From positions 1-8,785 of the forward strand of contig CANQOM010000060.1 of assembly GCA_947625445.1 (NCBI GenBank): a stretch of DNA of 8,785 nt, read 5' to 3'. The notes beneath the pieces are model-generated. The model saw only the letters and a program-made list of their open reading frames with translations. It was not told where the DNA came from and did no database searches. This stretch comes from Candidatus Gastranaerophilales bacterium. GTDB taxonomy: Bacteria; Cyanobacteriota; Vampirovibrionia; Gastranaerophilales; Gastranaerophilaceae. The position numbers and the translations under genes were made by a program. Below, piece after piece: positions 5,950 to 8,785 of this stretch (position 1 is the first letter of the stretch; every line of letters begins with the position of its first letter).

Positions 5950-7182
5950 ATTTATTCCTTTTGTAACTATTATTAATATAATTACTAATAATACAATTAA
6001 TATTATTTTGTAGATATTTTTAGTTCTTTCTGAAAATTGATATTTATAAGAATTTTTTGATAAGGTTAGAAATAAATACGGAAGTATTTGTATGTAATAT
6101 CTTCCTTGAATCCCTACTATAACTTTACTGTAGGTAGGTGTCCAGGTATTTAAATAATAATATAGTAATAATATATGAAATAGAATAAATACAAGAAGTC
6201 CTGTAATTTGTAATTTTATTTTAACATTTTCATGCAGTATTATAAATGATGAAATAAATAAGGTAATTATTGCAATGTATATATACATTGGTAAATATAC
6301 GTTATACAATCCGAGAATGCCTATACATCCTTTAAGATAGGCATCGGAATTTTCAAGTGTACTTATAATTATCTCTTTTAATACTTCTACAGGATATTTA
6401 AAAATAATTGAAAAATCGTTAATTACTGTTTCTTGAGGATTTAGGTAAATGTTATTTATGTGAGCCCATGTATATGAAATAATAATACCTAATAAGATAT
6501 ATGTTGTAACTTTTATAAATTTATGTTTTTTTATTGATAAAAACGGAAACAAAAATAAAGGGAATATATTTAATTTACAAAAACTGCCTAATGAAGTAAA
6601 TATTGTTAATAATATATAATCTTTCTTTGTAAGTTCTTTGTTCAAAAAAATTAGTTTAAAAAGGTATGCAAAAAATAAAAATGCAAAACCGTTATTAAAA
6701 GAATCAGCACTGTAACTCATTCCTTCATATAAAGACATGGGAAGTAAAGAAACAAACATGAATTGATATTTGAATATAGGAGTAATTTTTATGGCTAAAA
6801 AACACATAAAAATATACATGAATAGGTTGAACATTCTCCCTAAATAAAAAATTATATTGCCATCTTCAAATAAAAAGTTGCCTAATTTAATTCCTAAAGA
6901 GGAAGAAATATACATTACAGGAGAATACCCGCTTGTATTATGAAATTTTTCAGATTTTCTTTGGTTAATAAATTTGTTTAATTTTTTTTCAAATATTGTT
7001 TTATCCGAAGGAGTTTTATTATAAAAAGTTCCGTTTGCAACTTCACAAGCCCTTAATATATGAGAACTTTCGTCAGGTACCATATGTGAAGGAACAATTA
7101 TCATGAATAAAAGTCCGAAAATTGTTGAAATGATTAAAAAAATCAACTCGGGAAAATTTAATATGTTTTTTATTCTTGTCAT
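5926..7182 (-). CDS. DUF2142 family multi-pass membrane protein
   Basis: This 418-residue integral membrane protein has about ten hydrophobic segments (near 10-30, 110-131, 139-152, 164-181, 189-200, 204-216, 224-240, 297-315, 324-343 and 391-408). DUF2142 features are an early VPDESSH (35-41) just after the first helix, Y-S-P-V-x-Y (86-91), G-R-x-F-N-L (115-120), SADSFNN (158-164) and GIQGRYYIQILPYL (357-370) in the penultimate helix region. The arrangement of an acidic DE motif after helix one resembles GT-C membrane glycosyltransferases, so a role in cell-surface glycan assembly using lipid-linked sugars is an inference; the substrate is unknown. The ATG lies eight bases after the dtd stop, with AAGGA 12 bases upstream, so it appears to be the last gene of the gyrA-ridA-dtd run. 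Its 3' end overlaps ade by 24 bases. Confidence 0.8.
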   Translation of the reverse strand: MTRIKNILNFPELIFLIISTIFGLLFMIIVPSHMVPDESSHILRACEVANGTFYNKTPSDKTIFEKKLNKFINQRKSEKFHNTSGYSPVMYISSSLGIKLGNFLFEDGNIIFYLGRMFNLFMYIFMCFLAIKITPIFKYQFMFVSLLPMSLYEGMSYSADSFNNGFAFLFFAYLFKLIFLNKELTKKDYILLTIFTSLGSFCKLNIFPLFLFPFLSIKKHKFIKVTTYILLGIIISYTWAHINNIYLNPQETVINDFSIIFKYPVEVLKEIIISTLENSDAYLKGCIGILGLYNVYLPMYIYIAIITLFISSFIILHENVKIKLQITGLLVFILFHILLLYYYLNTWTPTYSKVIVGIQGRYYIQILPYLFLTLSKNSYKYQFSERTKNIYKIILIVLLVIILIIVTKGINLIFNINK

Positions 7183-7190
7183 TTAAGAAT

Positions 7191-7643
7191 TTAATCCTTA
7201 TTATTTTCTTTAGAGATTATAAAAGTAACGGGACCGTCGTTAATTAATTTAACTTCCATATGAGCACCAAAGATTCCTGTTTTTACCGAAATGTTCAATT
7301 CCTTTATTTTGGAAACAAAATATTCATACATTTCATTAGCTTCTTGTGGAGACATTGCATTATCAAAACTTGGTCTTGTACCTTTTTTTACACTTGCTGC
7401 AAGTGTAAATTGAGAAACAACCAATATTTCTCCTTGTATGTCTTTTATAGAAAGATTCATTTTCCCGTTTTCATCAGAAAAACATCTTAAAACACTGATT
7501 TTGTTACAGAGCCAATCGGCATCAGCTTTAATGTCACCTTTTTCAGCACAAAATAATAATAAATAACCTTTGTTGATTGAACTGAAAAGTTTATTATCAA
7601 TAGTTACGGATGCCTCTTTGACTCTTTGTAAAATTACTTTCAT
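7191..7643 (-). CDS. dtd: D-aminoacyl-tRNA deacylase (Dtd)
   Basis: This 150-residue cytoplasmic enzyme hydrolyses D-amino acids (and glycine mischarged on tRNA-Ala) from tRNA, a translation quality-control step. The length is typical of the DTD fold. Key motifs are the N-terminal M-K-V-I-L-Q-R-V-x2-A-S-V, SQFTL (77-81) and GTRPSF (88-93), GIFGAHM (123-129) and NDGPVT (135-140), which holds the Gly-cis-Pro pair used for chiral discrimination. The ATG shares one base with the ridA stop (TAATG on the minus strand) and has no clear ribosome binding site of its own, indicating translational coupling to ridA. Confidence 0.95.
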   Translation of the reverse strand: MKVILQRVKEASVTIDNKLFSSINKGYLLLFCAEKGDIKADADWLCNKISVLRCFSDENGKMNLSIKDIQGEILVVSQFTLAASVKKGTRPSFDNAMSPQEANEMYEYFVSKIKELNISVKTGIFGAHMEVKLINDGPVTFIISKENNKD

Positions 7644-8017
7644 TATTTAACTGCTATAACTTCGATTTCAACTAATGCGTTTTTGGGCAAAGATTTAGCA
7701 GCGACACAAGAACGTGCAGGCTTTGAAATAAATGATTTTTCATAAAGTCCGTTGAATACATTGAAATCATTCATATCTGCCAAAAAACATGTTGTTTTTA
7801 CTACATCTTTATAACTAAAACCTACAGATTCCAATAATGCACCTATATTTTTTAGTATTAGTTTTGTCTGTTCTTCAATTCCGCCTTCTATAAATGTATT
7901 AGTTTCCGGATCAATTGCTATTTGCCCTGAACAGTATAAAGTATTTCCGCATAAATATGCTTGTGAATATGGTCCGATTGCTTTTGGTGCTTTATCAGTT
8001 GATATTATTTTATTCAT
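7643..8017 (-). CDS. ridA: RidA family enamine/imine deaminase
   Basis: This 124-residue member of the YjgF/YER057c/UK114 family fits RidA, a cytoplasmic trimer that hydrolyses reactive enamines and imines such as 2-aminoacrylate, formed by PLP enzymes. Signatures are A-P-K-A-I-G-P-Y-S-Q (10-19), CSGQIAIDP (29-37), a K-T-T-C-F-L-A-D-M segment, and ARSCVAAKSLPK (101-112), with R102 aligning to the catalytic Arg of RidA (R105 in E. coli numbering) and E117 matching the active-site Glu. The full set of RidA-type residues suggests an active deaminase and not one of the Rid paralogues lacking the Arg. The start overlaps the gyrA end by eight bases; GGAG nine bases before the ATG lies within gyrA. 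Confidence 0.94.
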   Translation of the reverse strand: MNKIISTDKAPKAIGPYSQAYLCGNTLYCSGQIAIDPETNTFIEGGIEEQTKLILKNIGALLESVGFSYKDVVKTTCFLADMNDFNVFNGLYEKSFISKPARSCVAAKSLPKNALVEIEVIAVK

Positions 8018-8785
8018 TATCTATATCTCCAAGTTTATTTTGGATTGCTTCTTCTACATTATCCATAATATTTTCAGGTGTATCAGAATCTTTTGTATCC
8101 GTTACAACAATTTTATTAACAGCCATAACAGAGTCATTTTCCATTAGATTTTGGATTCTGACACCCGTTGCAGGTCTTCCTTGTCTTGAAATATCACTTG
8201 CTTTGATTCTTGATACTATACCGTTTTGTGTTACTACCATTATTTCATCATTTTCTTCAACAACGGTAAGAGCTACAAGCCTTGAAGAAGAAGATTTAAA
8301 TTTTGTAGCTATTAATCCGATACCGCCTCTATTTTGAGCTCTAAATTCCGACATTTTTGAACGTTTGCCGAATCCGTCAGAGGTTACAACAAGTAAATCA
8401 GCATCAAAGTTTTTAGGTATAATATCGCAGCCTATAATTGTATCTGCCGCTCTTAATTTCATTGAATTTACACCTCTTGCACTTCTGCCTAACGGTCTTA
8501 AATCTTCTATTGCAAATCTTATTGCCATACCGCAGCTTGTTGCTATAAATACTTCATCCGTATTATTTGCTTGTTTTACCCAATTTAGAGTGTCGCCTTC
8601 TTCCAGTCCAATTGCAATAATACCGTTCTTTCTTATGTTAGCAAAATTATCCAGTCCGATTCTCTTTATATAACCCTTCTTTGTAAGCATTATTAAATTG
8701 GAATCAGGTGCAAAATTTGAAACAGGTACTACTGCAGTTATTTGTTCATCTTGTTCTAACGGCAATACGTTTATTATAGGTAACC
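8010..8785 (-). CDS. gyrA: DNA gyrase subunit A, C-terminal part (5' end outside the window)
   Basis: The last 257 residues of GyrA are present; the frame is open through the right edge, so codons begin upstream of the window. They form the DNA-wrapping beta-pinwheel. Blade-like repeats recur every 50 residues or so: LIMLTKKGYIKR (30-41), VFIATSCGMAIRF (78-90), LLVVTSDGFGKR (130-141) and IMVVTQNGIVSR (181-192). Each is followed by a glycine-rich turn, such as SARGVNSMKL and GRPATGVRIQNL. The segment LPIINVLPLE at the edge fits the region after the GyrA box, which is not in view. The acidic tail (about 228-257) is typical of GyrA and tunes wrapping. The catalytic Tyr lies outside. ParC is less likely given the regular blades. 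The stop overlaps ridA by eight bases, so gyrA appears to head this run. Confidence 0.92.
   Translation of the reverse strand, partial: LPIINVLPLEQDEQITAVVPVSNFAPDSNLIMLTKKGYIKRIGLDNFANIRKNGIIAIGLEEGDTLNWVKQANNTDEVFIATSCGMAIRFAIEDLRPLGRSARGVNSMKLRAADTIIGCDIIPKNFDADLLVVTSDGFGKRSKMSEFRAQNRGGIGLIATKFKSSSSRLVALTVVEENDEIMVVTQNGIVSRIKASDISRQGRPATGVRIQNLMENDSVMAVNKIVVTDTKDSDTPENIMDNVEEAIQNKLGDIDNE

Noticed and set aside
7915..8337. 140-codon open frame on the plus strand opposite ridA and gyrA.
   Set aside because: It is antisense to two well-conserved genes, its composition follows the opposite strand, and it has no recognisable family. It is treated as a shadow.
8010..8785. parC (topoisomerase IV subunit A) as an alternative to gyrA.
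   Set aside because: Four regularly spaced pinwheel blades with conserved turns and an acidic tail fit GyrA better; ParC C-terminal domains are usually shorter and more degenerate.

Overview
This is an AT-rich bacterial window (roughly 30% G+C by eye) with dense gene packing, nearly all TAA stops and AAGGA/GGAG-type ribosome binding sites. The proteins look like those of a gut-type, non-photosynthetic relative of cyanobacteria (Gastranaerophilales/Melainabacteria). That impression rests on remembered resemblance of the BioY, YggT and RimI proteins and of the AT-rich hypothetical gene at the left edge. It is only moderately secure, and an AT-rich Firmicute is the main alternative. I see no tRNA, rRNA, insertion sequence, CRISPR array or phage gene.

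Layout from left to right: (1) the 3' part of an unrecognised gene for a glycine-rich membrane-associated protein (+), sharing a 4-base TTAA stop overlap with hemW (-), the heme chaperone of the radical SAM family. (2) A short divergent promoter region, then rimI (GNAT acetyltransferase) overlapping bioY (biotin ECF transporter substrate-binding component), both +. (3) A facing two-gene unit on the minus strand, mtnP (methylthioadenosine phosphorylase) then yggT. (4) An 89-base divergent region carrying a perfect 18-base palindrome, then ade (adenine deaminase, +), which is interrupted in frame by a single TAG codon. (5) A minus-strand run entering from the right edge: gyrA (3' part), ridA, dtd and a DUF2142 membrane protein, joined by overlaps or very small gaps.

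The functional link in the centre is purine salvage. MtnP releases adenine from methylthioadenosine and adenine deaminase converts adenine to hypoxanthine, so the two genes flanking the palindrome encode consecutive steps. The right-hand run joins DNA topology (gyrA) with two damage-control enzymes (RidA, Dtd).

The most notable observation is the ade locus. Both halves are intact, in the same frame and well conserved, and are separated only by a TAG placed just after the TDDR active-site motif. A perfect 5-bp stem-loop follows the TAG directly, and its 3' arm contains an AAGGA sequence upstream of an in-frame ATG. This could be a fresh nonsense mutation, a split gene with coupled re-initiation, or stop-codon readthrough; the sequence alone does not decide. 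The only other TAG ending a gene (bioY) is followed by a TAA seven codons on that would recreate the TTAA overlap seen at the other convergent junction.
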